Of a stretch of DNA of 64,000 bases, positions 37,741 to 46,523 are shown piece after piece. The stretch is from assembly GCF_001544795.2 (NCBI RefSeq), contig NZ_FCOI02000007.1:1-64000 (forward strand). Reading direction: 5' to 3'. The notes under the pieces were generated by a model. The model was not told the origin of the DNA, searched no databases, and worked only from the letters and a program-made list of their open reading frames with translations. The first letter of the stretch is position 1. Each line of letters begins with the position of its first letter. Origin of the DNA: Caballeronia temeraria. GTDB taxonomy: Bacteria; Pseudomonadota; Gammaproteobacteria; Burkholderiales; Burkholderiaceae. The translations under genes and the position numbers were made by a program.

Positions 37741-38808
37741 TTAGTTCGAGGATCCAATGCCAGGAAATGCTTGGAAGCTCACCGGAACGAGTCCGCAACT
37801 GCGTTCGACGTCCCCTTTTAGCTCAAAGAAGTTCACCTGACTCGCGGCCGCTGAATGGCTGAACACGCGATAGATCACGTAACTCTCCGGGAACGCACGT
37901 GAAACTGAAAGCTCATTTCTCGAGATAAAGAAGGGCGTCGATTTCGGCCCCTGCGTTGTTTTGACTTCGATCAGTTTCGGAGTCCCGTCGATGTCGAATG
38001 ATTCGATGTCAAACCCCGCCGTGGAATCATAGAGGGCTACGTGGCGAACTCTCTCTGCTAAGTCGTCCCTCCCGGCTAGACGAAGCTCATCGATCTCGTG
38101 TTTCAGTACAAGCTTTTCACCTTGTAAGCCAAGATGTCGATTCCGGATATCCCGCTCCACCCAATCTACATTTGCGACTTTTCTTGCGTGTGCCGTATTC
38201 TTGCGGTCCACATTGGATTTATTCAGTGTGTTGGGCGCGGACCCTTTCACAAGTCGTTGGGCCGAAGCAGCTTTTTGCAATGGCACATAGGCAGGATCAT
38301 GCGGTGGGCCCACTTCAAGGCCCAACCCAAGCAACCGATCGGGGCTCAGATCCCAATACCGAATTCGCCAAACGAAATGTACTGGGTTCTCTCTAATCGC
38401 ATTGTGCGAAAAATATTCAAGAAGACCGAGATATACGTACTTGGAGTCTCTGCCCGAACGGACAAATAAATGAATATTTCTCTCTTGCGGATCATGAGCC
38501 AGAAGCTTTTGGATCGGCCGCGATCCAAAACCATGCTGTGTCTGTGATTCCCAGAGAAGGTGTCCGTCAGCCGTCAGCACGTCCTGATAAGGATTGCCCT
38601 CGAAGGGTTTGCCAAGCGTAACCATCAACACGAAGCTGCCGCTTTCTTTCGGCGTTTCAACGATTCCTGGAATGCCCCATCGACCAGCGCCACGAGTGAA
38701 CGCAACGCCCGGCTCAAAAAGTTGCGAAATTTCGCGCCTATCGTATCTCTCGAAGCGCTTCACGACCGGACGATGAAGCTCAATCGAGCGTTTCGGTTCG
38801 AATTTCAA
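37741..38808 (-). CDS. DUF3427/DUF3883-type protein, possible nuclease-like fold
   Basis: A 355-residue protein in two parts. Residues about 20-165 resemble DUF3427 (WESQTQHGFGSRPIQ, IHLFVRSGRDSKYVYLGLLEY). Residues about 225-330 resemble DUF3883: GEKLVLKHEIDEL, GFDIESFDIDG (Asp267) and LIEVKTTQG (Glu281, Lys283), a PD-(D/E)xK-like core, followed by STPFFISRNE. The frame lacks an ATG; TTG at 38808 is the most upstream practical start, so the 5' end is uncertain. The gene is clearly more A/T-rich than its neighbours and lies next to tRNA-His, suggesting acquisition. A DNA-defence role is inference. Confidence 0.75.
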   Translation of the reverse strand: MKFEPKRSIELHRPVVKRFERYDRREISQLFEPGVAFTRGAGRWGIPGIVETPKESGSFVLMVTLGKPFEGNPYQDVLTADGHLLWESQTQHGFGSRPIQKLLAHDPQERNIHLFVRSGRDSKYVYLGLLEYFSHNAIRENPVHFVWRIRYWDLSPDRLLGLGLEVGPPHDPAYVPLQKAASAQRLVKGSAPNTLNKSNVDRKNTAHARKVANVDWVERDIRNRHLGLQGEKLVLKHEIDELRLAGRDDLAERVRHVALYDSTAGFDIESFDIDGTPKLIEVKTTQGPKSTPFFISRNELSVSRAFPESYVIYRVFSHSAAASQVNFFELKGDVERSCGLVPVSFQAFPGIGSSN

Positions 38809-38932
38809 TCGTTTTTCCAGCTCGGGTTGCGGAAGTTTTTATGAGCCTATGCTCCCGCCTTCGTCTCGTCGAAAGGTCAAAGACAGCGGTACGCACGGGA
38901 GTTTAAGGCAAATGAAATGAACAAATCAAAGC

Positions 38933-38962
38933 AAAAAGCCCAGTCATTCGACTGGGCTTTTT
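38933..38962. terminator. Terminator after tRNA-His
   Basis: AAAAAGCCCAGT and ACTGGGCTTTTT form a perfect 12-bp stem around a 6-base loop, 15 bp past the tRNA 3' end. Because A and T runs flank it, it can end transcripts in either direction. Confidence 0.85.
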
Positions 38963-38976
38963 GCATGAATTCTCGG

Positions 38977-39053
38977 TGGGGTGGCTGATGGGACTCGAAC
39001 CCACGACGACAGGAATCACAATCCTGGACTCTACCAACTGAGCTACAGCCACC
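38977..39053 (-). tRNA. tRNA-His (GTG anticodon)
   Basis: The minus strand folds into a full cloverleaf: acceptor GGTGGCT/AGCCACC with the extra 5' G typical of histidine tRNA, D-arm AGCTCAGTTGGTAGAG, anticodon loop TTGTGAT (GTG), T-arm GGGTTCGAGTCCC, and an encoded CCA (38977-38979). It closely matches the E. coli tRNA-His. Confidence 0.96.
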
Positions 39054-39170
39054 ACTGTTACCGCGATCCCGACTGCTTCAGAACCGCTGCAGCAATCAAG
39101 AAGCGAGATTATACGAACAATGATTGCGCTTGCCTAGTCCCTTTGAGCATCTTTTTCCGGAAAATGCGCA

Positions 39171-40199
39171 TCAGGACTCGATCGCTTCCACAGCCTCGCG
39201 AAGATGCGCGCGCGCTTCATCGAAAATCGTCAGATCGCCCTTTGCGAGACGGCGGTTGTCGGACAGCACGCGACGCCAACCGCGCGCACCCGCGACGCCG
39301 CGATACAGACCGAGCGCGTGCCGCGTCACCGCCCCGAGATACGTGCCGCGCGAAAGCTCATTGCGCGCATAGTCGATGAGCCCCGCCTCGATGTCCTCGC
39401 GCGAAAGAACCTGCGTCGCCGCGCCATAGAAACGCGTGTCGACTTCCGCGAGCACATAAGGATTGTGATAAGCCTCACGCCCAAGCATCACGCCGTCGAC
39501 ATGCTTGAGATGCTCTTCGACTTCGTCGAGCGTCTTGATGCCGCCGTTGATCGAGATCTCCAGATGCGGAAAGTCGCGTTTCAGCCGGTACGCGTACTCG
39601 TACTTGAGCGGTGGAATCTCCCGATTCTCCTTCGGGCTCAAGCCTTTGAGGATCGCATTGCGTGCGTGCACGATGAACACCTCGCAGCCCGCATCCGCGA
39701 TCGTGCCGACGAAATCGCGCACGAACTCGTACTCCTCGACCGTATCCACGCCCATGCGATGCTTGACCGTCACCGGAATCGACACTGCGTCGCGCATCGC
39801 CTTCACGCAATCCGCGACGAGTTGCGGTTCCTTCATCAGGCACGCGCCGAACGCGCCGCGCTGCACGCGCTCGGAAGGGCAGCCGCAATTCAGATTGATT
39901 TCGTCGTAGCCCCATTGCTCGCCGAGTTTCGCGCTTTTCGCGAGATCGGCCGGCTCGCTGCCGCCGAGCTGCAGCGCGACGGGCGCCTCGGCGGGCGTGA
40001 ACGCGAGATGCCGCGCGACATCGCCGTAAAGCAGCGCGCCCGTCGTCACCATTTCCGTGTAGAGCCACGTATGACGCGACACGAGCCGGTGCAGGGACCG
40101 GCAATGGCGGTCGGTCCAATCCATCATCGGAGCGACGGACACGCGGCGGGGACTGATCTTCGATACGGCTGACATGGGCGACGGCGGCCGCACCTTCAT
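39171..40199 (-). CDS. dusA: tRNA-dihydrouridine synthase A
   Basis: A 342-residue FMN-dependent enzyme that reduces U20/U20a in the tRNA D-loop. Motifs: SVAPMMDWTDRHCR at the N-terminus, ALQLGGSEP, INLNCGCPSERVQRGAFGACLM with the catalytic cysteine, TVKHRMGVD and ISINGGIKTLDE. The length is typical. Two starts are possible (40199 or ATG 40175). It lies 117 bp upstream of tRNA-His on the same strand. dusA is a known phage and island integration site in other bacteria; here the gene looks intact. Confidence 0.93.
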   Translation of the reverse strand: MKVRPPSPMSAVSKISPRRVSVAPMMDWTDRHCRSLHRLVSRHTWLYTEMVTTGALLYGDVARHLAFTPAEAPVALQLGGSEPADLAKSAKLGEQWGYDEINLNCGCPSERVQRGAFGACLMKEPQLVADCVKAMRDAVSIPVTVKHRMGVDTVEEYEFVRDFVGTIADAGCEVFIVHARNAILKGLSPKENREIPPLKYEYAYRLKRDFPHLEISINGGIKTLDEVEEHLKHVDGVMLGREAYHNPYVLAEVDTRFYGAATQVLSREDIEAGLIDYARNELSRGTYLGAVTRHALGLYRGVAGARGWRRVLSDNRRLAKGDLTIFDEARAHLREAVEAIES

Positions 40200-40376
40200 G
40201 CGAACCGCTTGAGTTTCAAGGGGAATCGGATATTTTACCGCAGCGAGACAAGTTGGTCCTCGACGTCAGCAGGGTCTTTGCAACTCACACGAATTTCTCG
40301 CCGTTACGCCTGTCAACCTTTGAGGAAGTGCGCGTTTCTGAATTGTTCAGTCGCGCCTCAATCGTAGAGACCAATC

Positions 40377-40622
40377 ATGACCCGCCCTCACCTCGCGATA
40401 GCCGCCCTGCTTCTCGCCACGACATTCGCGGCACAAGCCCAGACCACCCGCCCCGACGACAACGCGTCGATGGTCAAGCCACCGGGCGCGCCCGGCGCGC
40501 CGTCTTCGAGCGCCACGCGCCCCGACAATCCCGACAACATGCCGGTGAAACGCCCGAATCCGCCGCAGAACAGCGATCGCATGCTGCATCACAGCCCGGC
40601 GAGCGACGCGATCGCGAAATAA
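40377..40622 (+). CDS. Small exported protein, Pro/Asn-rich
   Basis: An 81-residue ORF with a signal peptide (about 1-21, AAQA-QTT) and a mature part rich in Pro, Asn and Asp (PPGAPGAP, RPDNPDNMP). It lacks cysteines. The signal peptide and composition suggest a real periplasmic protein, possibly disordered. Function unknown. Confidence 0.6.
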   Translation: MTRPHLAIAALLLATTFAAQAQTTRPDDNASMVKPPGAPGAPSSSATRPDNPDNMPVKRPNPPQNSDRMLHHSPASDAIAK

Positions 40623-40714
40623 CCGGGCCTGAAAGCGCGCGCGACGCCACTATAATGGCGCTCGTCCCGATAATCGGAGAGAACCGCGCCTTCGGGCTCC
40701 AAGCGGTCTAGCCA

Positions 40715-41140
40715 ATGCAAAAAGTCATTCTGCCGTTCGTTTCCGGTTTTCTCGCCGCGCTCTTCTTTCGCGAATCGACCCTGGCGCTGCTGCATGCGGC
40801 GGGTCTCGTTGATCCGGCCGGCTTTTCCATCGCACCGTTTCTTCCGCTTGGCATCCCCGAATTCATCGCCAATGCGCTCTGGAGCTCGATCTTCGGCGTG
40901 CTGATGGCGTGGCTGCTGCGCGTCGCGCCCGATCGCAGCGCGCCGTGGATCGGCGCACTCGTGTTCGGCGGCATCGTGCTGACGGCCGTGGGCGTGTTCG
41001 TCATCGATCCGGCTCGCGGTATCTGGCCGAGCGGCAACATGCTGCCGCGCCTCGCGCCGAATTTCATCGCTAATGCGATCTGGGGATGGGGCGCACTCGT
41101 CTTCATGCGCGCCTTCATGGCGGGCAGCGAATCGCACTAA
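40715..41140 (+). CDS. Inner-membrane protein, unknown function
   Basis: A 141-residue protein with four hydrophobic helices (about 1-20, 38-68, 77-97 and 112-135) and the repeated motif PEFIANALW / PNFIANAIW in the second and fourth helices, hinting at an internal duplication. It may be a small membrane protein of the same type as other Burkholderia hypotheticals; the family is not recognised. The start codon ATG at 40715 is the first in the frame. Confidence 0.7.
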   Translation: MQKVILPFVSGFLAALFFRESTLALLHAAGLVDPAGFSIAPFLPLGIPEFIANALWSSIFGVLMAWLLRVAPDRSAPWIGALVFGGIVLTAVGVFVIDPARGIWPSGNMLPRLAPNFIANAIWGWGALVFMRAFMAGSESH

Positions 41141-41147
41141 GCTCGCG

Positions 41148-41176
41148 CAAAAAAAAAGCGGCCCGCGAGGGCCGCT
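41148..41176 (-). terminator. Rho-independent terminator of the acyl-CoA hydratase gene
   Basis: On the minus strand AGCGGCC/GGCCGCT pair around a short loop and run into nine T residues, 12 bp past the stop at 41189. Confidence 0.85.
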
Positions 41177-41188
41177 CGTCTTCGAGCT

Positions 41189-42298
41189 TCAGTCCTTCAA
41201 AAGCCGCAGCGGATGCGCTGCGGGCGTCCACGCGCTCTCGAACATACGATCCACATCCGCGGCATTCACGTCCTCGGCGCGCGCGATCTTCCAGCGCGGC
41301 TCGTTGTCCTTGTCGACAATGCGTGCGCGAATGCCTTCCAGCACGTCGCCACGCTCGAACATCGTGCGCGTGAGATCGAGATCGCGGCGCAGCGTCTCGG
41401 CCATCGTCGAGAATTTCGCGCGATCGACCTGCTGCAGCGCTACGTCGACGGAAAGCGGCGAGCGCTCGCGCAACTCGGCGGCCGTGTGTTTCGCCCAGTC
41501 GTTGCCGATGTCCGCCTCGCGCTCGAGCGACGCCAGAATCGACGCCCCGTTGCCCGCCGCGAAGTGCTTGTCGATCATCGTGCGCGCCGCGGCGAGTTCG
41601 CCCTTCTCGGGAATCGGCGCGACCTTGTACTTCGTCGTCTCGTTCTGCACGAAGCGCACGATCTCCACGCCATCGAGAAAGCGCTGGTGCCTCAGCGATT
41701 CGATGAGCCCCGGCAGCGCGCCATCGTCGAGATAGGCGTCGGCCATGCGGGCGTAGAGCGCGTCGGCGGCGGAAAGGCTCGCGCCCGTCGCCGCGAGATA
41801 GCGGCCGATCGCACCGGGCGCGCGCGCGAGGAACCAGCTCACGCCGACATCGGGAAAGAGCCCGATGCGCGTCTCGGGCATCGCCATCCGGGTGGACTGC
41901 GTGACGATGCGCAGGCCGCCCGTATGATGCGCGCCCTGCGAAATACCCATGCCGCCGCCCATCACGACGCCGTTCACGACCGCGACATACGGTTTCGGAA
42001 ACGTGAAGATCGCGTGATTGAGCTTGTATTCGTCGGTGAAGAACGCGTCGATCGCCGCCCGGTCGCCCGCCTGCGCGGACTCGTAGAGGAAACGGATGTC
42101 GCCGCCCGCGCAAAACGCGCGCACGTGCGGGCTATAGACGATGACGGCGCGGATCGCCTGATCGTGGCGCCACGCACGCAAAGCCTCGCTGATCGCGCGC
42201 AGCATCGGCGGGGTCAACGCGTTGAGTGCCTTCGGACGATCGAGTGCAATGAAGCCGATGCCGTTGGCGGTGTCGATACGGATGTCTTCGGTGGTCAT
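41189..42298 (-). CDS. 3-hydroxyisobutyryl-CoA hydrolase / enoyl-CoA hydratase family protein
   Basis: A 369-residue crotonase-fold protein. The CoA-binding and oxyanion-hole motifs are seen as RAFCAGGDIRFLYE and NGVVMGGGMGISQGA; RMAMPETRIGLFPDVGVSWFLARAPG and ERGDVLEGIRARIVDKD are typical of the 3-hydroxyisobutyryl-CoA hydrolase branch (valine breakdown). Starts at ATG 42298, overlapping the TetR gene stop by 4 bp, so the TetR protein probably controls this gene. Confidence 0.88.
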   Translation of the reverse strand: MTTEDIRIDTANGIGFIALDRPKALNALTPPMLRAISEALRAWRHDQAIRAVIVYSPHVRAFCAGGDIRFLYESAQAGDRAAIDAFFTDEYKLNHAIFTFPKPYVAVVNGVVMGGGMGISQGAHHTGGLRIVTQSTRMAMPETRIGLFPDVGVSWFLARAPGAIGRYLAATGASLSAADALYARMADAYLDDGALPGLIESLRHQRFLDGVEIVRFVQNETTKYKVAPIPEKGELAAARTMIDKHFAAGNGASILASLEREADIGNDWAKHTAAELRERSPLSVDVALQQVDRAKFSTMAETLRRDLDLTRTMFERGDVLEGIRARIVDKDNEPRWKIARAEDVNAADVDRMFESAWTPAAHPLRLLKD

Positions 42299-42990
42299 CG
42301 TGTTGAGGTGTCGGGTCGATTCGATGCGTTGAATCGAGGTTCGGTTCGGTTGGCCGGCGCGAACCACGCATCGAGCGACAACTCGACGAGCGTCGCAGCC
42401 GGCGTCTCGGGCAGCGCCGCGCGATTCAGCTTCAGCGCGACGATCCCATGTAGATTCGCCCACAGCCCTTCCGCACACGCCAGCGGGCCGGCGTGCGCCG
42501 GCAGCCGGTCGGCCGCGCGCAACTCGACGAACGCGTCCGCGATCAGCGAAAGCGTCGCCGCACCGGGTTCCGCTGCCTGCGCCTTGCCGTTGTCGTGAAC
42601 CTCGGCGGCAGGCTGCGCGGACTCTGCGGGCTCCATGAACATCAGCCGATACGTCTCGGGCTCGGCCAGCCCGAATTCGACATACGCGCGCCCCATTGCG
42701 TTCAGGCGCGCCGCCGGATCCGCAATGGACGTGTGAGCAAGAAACGCATCGCGCAGACTCGCGTGCCCTTCCACGCAGAGCGCCCGCGCGATATCACCAC
42801 GGCTCTTGAAATGAAGATAGAGCGCAGCGGGCGAATAGTCGATCGCTTCAGCCAGCTTTCTCATCGACAGCGACGCGAATCCTTCGCGCCTCACGATCTC
42901 GCGCGAGACCTCGAGTATGCGCTCACGCAGCGCCTGACGCTGCTCGCGTCTTTGCTCGGTGCGGCGCTCTTGCGGACCTATGCGAGGCAT
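42295..42990 (-). CDS. TetR family transcriptional regulator
   Basis: A 231-residue TetR-type regulator. The N-terminal helix-turn-helix is REIVRREGFASLSMRKLAEAIDYSPAALYLHFKSRGDI, with the C-terminal TetR ligand domain containing RLMFMEP. ATG at 42990 has GAGGCGG upstream; a TTG start at 43017 is possible. The ATGA overlap with the acyl-CoA hydrolase gene suggests that it regulates this small operon. Confidence 0.88.
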   Translation of the reverse strand: MPRIGPQERRTEQRREQRQALRERILEVSREIVRREGFASLSMRKLAEAIDYSPAALYLHFKSRGDIARALCVEGHASLRDAFLAHTSIADPAARLNAMGRAYVEFGLAEPETYRLMFMEPAESAQPAAEVHDNGKAQAAEPGAATLSLIADAFVELRAADRLPAHAGPLACAEGLWANLHGIVALKLNRAALPETPAATLVELSLDAWFAPANRTEPRFNASNRPDTSTR

Positions 42991-43039
42991 TGTCGGCACC
43001 GCCTCTTTCGAAGTCAAATCGCGGCGCGCACGCGCGCGC

Positions 43040-43222
43040 TCAGATGGTCATCTTGCCGTCGTCGTCTCGTCGCGAAGCCGCGCGATAAAGCGGCTCGTCC
43101 GAGTCGCGCAGCACGACCGATGCGAACACGATGCACAGCGCAAGAATCAGCACACCAACGGCTGCCCAGATGAGCCATAGCGCATTGGACTCGACAAGTG
43201 AGTGAAGAAAGGATTGAAGCAT
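43040..43222 (-). CDS. Small single-span membrane protein
   Basis: A 60-residue protein with one helix (about 15-37, LWLIWAAVGVLILALCIVFASVVL) followed by a charged tail (RDSDEP..., RRDDDGK). It lies upstream of the TetR gene on the same strand and starts at ATG 43222 with a weak GGGG site. Function unknown; many inner-membrane small proteins look like this. Confidence 0.55.
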   Translation of the reverse strand: MLQSFLHSLVESNALWLIWAAVGVLILALCIVFASVVLRDSDEPLYRAASRRDDDGKMTI

Positions 43223-43434
43223 GACGACCCCGCGCGATTTTTATATTTGATTGCTCAAGCGTATGGCGTTGAGCAAGTAATGTGCCGAGCGAATCGCATC
43301 GCGTGCGGCGAATAGCAGGATGGTACTCCGTTGCGCGATCACGCGAAAGGAGGCGCAGCGTTTCCGGCGTCGATATAAAGATGGCGCAGTGGAGCTTCTA
43401 CATCGCGCCGTGTAACGGAAGGAAGCGCAGTGGA

Positions 43435-43719
43435 TCAGACCGTTACCGGTCCTGGCGGAAAGTGTCCGCTTTTCAGGAGCACGGGCATGCCGTTGGTCAC
43501 GCGCAGATGCTCCCGCGCGACGGCTTCGATATGCGTGCGGCCCGCATCGAAGGCATCGATCCAGCCGGCGCTGTCGTAAGTCTGCGCGCCGAAATGATCT
43601 TCCAGCGCTTCGACCGAAATGGCGCACGGCACGCGCCGGCCATCGACGATCGCGGCGAACTCGACGGTCAGATTGGAATCGCGGTAATCGGGCGCGTCCG
43701 GGAGGAATCGAATATTCAT
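43435..43719 (-). CDS. DUF1488 family protein
   Basis: A 94-residue protein starting MNIRFLPDAPDYRDSNLTVEF at ATG 43719. The DUF1488 pattern is seen: VEFAAIVDGRRVPCAISVEALEDHF at the centre and the acidic/helical C-terminal half. It is small, soluble and of unknown role. Upstream frame to 43944 is unsupported. Confidence 0.75.
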   Translation of the reverse strand: MNIRFLPDAPDYRDSNLTVEFAAIVDGRRVPCAISVEALEDHFGAQTYDSAGWIDAFDAGRTHIEAVAREHLRVTNGMPVLLKSGHFPPGPVTV

Positions 43720-43879
43720 GATTAGCTCGTTGCTGACATTCAGACGTTCAGGCGCTCCATTGCGGCGTTCGATGCGAACCTGTTTGCAGCGCCGCAAACG
43801 ATCGCACGAATCCGATTCGGCGACTATGGTACTCGCGCTCGCGTCGCGCGGTCCAGAGCGGCACGGCTCGTCTGCGCAC

Positions 43880-44233
43880 TCAGGCGGCGAGCACGGTTTC
43901 GTCGACATCCACGACGAGGAGCGAGCTCGCGAGCGGATCGGCATAGTTGAAGTCGAGCAGCCGGCTCATTTCGCGCACGCGGTCGCACACGCGTTGACGC
44001 GCGTCCGGCGACAGATGCGGATAGTCGCGCAGCACTTGCGCGTCGAAGCGATAGTGCACGCCCCACGCGATATTGCCCGGATGATTCGCCACGCCGCCCG
44101 TGCGCCAGCTCACGAAAAGCGCGGGCGTCGCCTCCGCGCCGATTTCCGCGACGTCCGCCTCGCTCGGAAACAGGTCGATCAAGCAATTCGCGACGTCGTA
44201 CAGCACGCTGTGTCGAAGATGAACGGGGCGCAT
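43880..44233 (-). CDS. Conserved hypothetical protein
   Basis: A 117-residue protein with a mixed alpha/beta look and no signal peptide. Its ATG at 44233 overlaps the stop of the upstream 88-residue gene (TAATG), which shows translational coupling. Family not recognised. Confidence 0.65.
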   Translation of the reverse strand: MRPVHLRHSVLYDVANCLIDLFPSEADVAEIGAEATPALFVSWRTGGVANHPGNIAWGVHYRFDAQVLRDYPHLSPDARQRVCDRVREMSRLLDFNYADPLASSLLVVDVDETVLAA

Positions 44234-44499
44234 TACGTCGATTGCAGCAAGCGGTCGATGTAGTCGCGCGCCGCCAGTTCCACATGTTCGAGCGCCTCGT
44301 CTTCGGTCGCAAAGCGCCGTTCCGGTCCGAGATCGACGAGCGCCTCGAAACGATGGACATCGTCGGGCCCGCCGCGCGCGAGGCTCACCGAGCCGACGTA
44401 GATGGGCGCGTCGCTGTGGTTATCGCCGGGCGTCTGCACGAGCCGCGCCGACGCGCTGATGTAATACCCTCGATATGGCCCCGTGACTCGTTCCGCCAT
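44233..44499 (-). CDS. Small hypothetical protein, first of a two-gene unit
   Basis: An 88-residue protein starting MAERVTGPYRGYYISASARLVQ at ATG 44499, with GGGAGG 9 bp upstream; the frame continues to 44568 without support. It contains YIDRLL at the C-terminus. Short proteins with this opening are common in Burkholderiaceae. It shares TAATG with the next gene. Confidence 0.65.
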   Translation of the reverse strand: MAERVTGPYRGYYISASARLVQTPGDNHSDAPIYVGSVSLARGGPDDVHRFEALVDLGPERRFATEDEALEHVELAARDYIDRLLQST

Positions 44500-44806
44500 G
44501 GCTTTCTGCCTCCCTTTTTGAAGTGCCGCGTGTGCCGGTTTGCGTCGATACCCGTCGAGCAATTTCAACCGATCAAATCAGATTAATAAGGCGCGCGATC
44601 CGGAAAATAGTTCATCGATGTGGTTCAGCGCGTGCGAGCGATCTCGTGTGTTTTCGTTCGCAAACATCGCGCCCGCGCATGGGTTGCTAACAACCGCTTA
44701 CGTGTCGCGTAAGGCGCGTATGGGACAATGCACATCTCAAAAAAGCGCCCTCGCCGCGAAGCCGCGGCCTGCGGTGCTGATCGCCATTCGCTCTCACGAG
44801 GTAAAG
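44500..44806. other. Intergenic promoter region, no gene seen
   Basis: This 307-bp gap separates divergent genes. It shows short inverted repeats (GGTTG/CAACC near 44684 and CTTAC/GTAAG near 44697) but no supported gene. Confidence 0.3.
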
Positions 44807-45190
44807 ATGAAGGAATCCGGCCGGCGCTTGCGCCGTCTCTCAGCACGCGTCGCGCATGGCGGCGCCCTCTCGCGTTTCTCGTGGCTGCGCGCAGCGACGC
44901 TCGGCGCGGCGGTCGTCGCGATCGCGAGCCTTGGCGCGTGTGCGTCGTCGAACGAGGCATCGCTCATCAATCTTCCTGATGGACAGACCGGTTACGCCGT
45001 CAACTGCAGCGGCGCGGACGCCGGATCGAGCTGGGCGAGCTGCTATGTGCTCGCCGGCAAGAAATGCGGCGCGACCGGTTACGACATCGTGTCGAAAGAC
45101 AACGAGGAAGGCGGCCCGACCGGCGGCGGCATCAGCAACGTCGTCTCCGCGAACGTCAAGAACCGTTCGATGATCGTGCGCTGCAAGTAG
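44807..45190 (+). CDS. Small predicted lipoprotein
   Basis: A 127-residue lipoprotein. ATG at 44807 with GAGGT 7 bp upstream is preferred over earlier starts. A positively charged leader, a hydrophobic stretch (about 28-44) and the lipobox SLGAC are followed by a Ser-rich start of the mature chain. The mature part has four Cys (NCSG, SCYV, KKCG, VRCK), which could form disulfides. The motif SGADAGSSWASCYVLAGKKCG is shared by other Burkholderia lipoproteins of unknown role. Confidence 0.75.
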   Translation: MKESGRRLRRLSARVAHGGALSRFSWLRAATLGAAVVAIASLGACASSNEASLINLPDGQTGYAVNCSGADAGSSWASCYVLAGKKCGATGYDIVSKDNEEGGPTGGGISNVVSANVKNRSMIVRCK

Positions 45191-45197
45191 TCGCGCG

Positions 45198-45536
45198 TCA
45201 GTGGGCGCTCATCTTCGAGAACGCGTTGAGCACGACCACGCCCGCGACGATGAGCCCCATGCCGAGCATCGCGGGCAGATCGGGCGTCTGCTTGAAGAGC
45301 AGTGCCGCGACGAGCGTGATGAGCACGATGCCCGCGCCCGACCACACCGCATACACGACGCCGACAGGCAGCGCGCGCAGCGTCAGCGACAAAAGATAGA
45401 ACGACACCCCATATCCGACCACGACAATGGCCGCGGGCAGCGCGCGCGTGAAGCCATCGGAGGCGCGCAGTGCGGACGTCGCGACGACTTCGGCGACGAT
45501 CGCAATGGCGAGAAGCACATAGGCAGTTGAGCGCAT
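45198..45536 (-). CDS. SMR family multidrug efflux protein
   Basis: A 112-residue protein with four membrane helices. The catalytic Glu is in AIVAEVVATSALRAS (helix 1), followed by the SMR motifs SFYLLSLTLRALPVGVVYAVWSGAGI and the GMGLIVAGVVVLN end. This is the EmrE layout, a dimeric proton-coupled exporter of quaternary ammonium compounds or similar cations. Homologue of emrE/sugE; substrate not shown. Confidence 0.92.
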   Translation of the reverse strand: MRSTAYVLLAIAIVAEVVATSALRASDGFTRALPAAIVVVGYGVSFYLLSLTLRALPVGVVYAVWSGAGIVLITLVAALLFKQTPDLPAMLGMGLIVAGVVVLNAFSKMSAH

Positions 45537-45555
45537 CGGCGTCAGGGTCTCTCCG

Positions 45556-46053
45556 TCAGTCGCGGCCGAGAGACAGATCGCCGAAGTTCGCGCCGAGCAC
45601 GGCGCATAGCGCTTCGACCACCAGTTGATGATCGTCGCGCTGCGGCAGGCCCGACACCGCGACCGAGCCGATCACGCCCGCGCCCTGCACGCGCAGCGGA
45701 AACGCGCCGCCATGGGTCGCGAAATCCTTCAGATCGAGGCCGTACTTGTCGGCGAGCGTCGTGCCGGCCTGTTGCAGCGAGAGGCCGATCGCATATGAAC
45801 TGCGGCGAAAGTGCTCGACGGTGCGCGACTTGCGCTCGACCCAGCGCGCGTTATCGGGCGTCGTGTTGTCGAGCGCGGCATAGAAGAGCGTGCGCCCGAA
45901 CGTGCGGACATCGATGACGATGGCCGCGTCGCGTGCGAGCGCCATCTCGCGCAATTGCGAGCCGATCTGCCACGCGTGATCGGCGTGAAACTGCGGGAAC
46001 ACGAGCGTGTGTTCCTGATGCGCGATGGCCTGCAGAACGTGTGGAATGTCCAT
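45556..46053 (-). CDS. UPF0303/GlcG-HbpS-type heme-degrading domain protein
   Basis: A 165-residue protein. The region from about 70 to 160 carries DUF336-type motifs: [41 protein letters not shown] and [26 protein letters not shown]. These match the UPF0303 family, related to GlcG/HbpS. ATG at 46053 is chosen; the upstream frame to 46122 is unsupported. The role of this family is not settled. Confidence 0.85.
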   Translation of the reverse strand: MDIPHVLQAIAHQEHTLVFPQFHADHAWQIGSQLREMALARDAAIVIDVRTFGRTLFYAALDNTTPDNARWVERKSRTVEHFRRSSYAIGLSLQQAGTTLADKYGLDLKDFATHGGAFPLRVQGAGVIGSVAVSGLPQRDDHQLVVEALCAVLGANFGDLSLGRD

Positions 46054-46210
46054 GAGCGAGCGACTCCTTGTGCGTGCGTGGAATGAGGATGGTATGTGCG
46101 AATGGGATTTTGACATGCGCATGAGAAGCCGCGATGTGCGCGTTGGTCATGAAGCCGCGTAATTGCGACTTCACGTTTTTGCATATCGACGATGCGCGCG
46201 CTGAAAAGCA

Positions 46211-46235
46211 AAAAGCCCGGCTTGACCGGGCTTTT
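46211..46235. terminator. Terminator downstream of tRNA-fMet
   Basis: AAAAGCCCGG/CCGGGCTTTT form a perfect 10-bp stem around a 5-base loop, between the tRNA and the UPF0303 gene. Confidence 0.8.
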
Positions 46236-46278
46236 GTGCGTGAATCCTGAGTGATGCTGGACGGCGCTGAAACTGTAT

Positions 46279-46355
<77 letters not shown>

Positions 46356-46523
46356 TCCGTCGAAGAAAAGATTATAAGTCATCGCTTACTGTGCCGCAAT
46401 AGCTTATTCGCCCCAGTTGAATAAAAGAAGAAGCGACGCCGCGTCGATGCGTCTCGTCCCTTCGCGCAGAGCACGCGGACGCGCGTGGCATAATCGTCCG
46501 TTCATCATCGTCCATGTATCGGC

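Noticed and set aside
39171..40199. dusA as a phage or island insertion site
   Set aside because: The gene is full length with no adjacent integrase or repeat of its end in this window.
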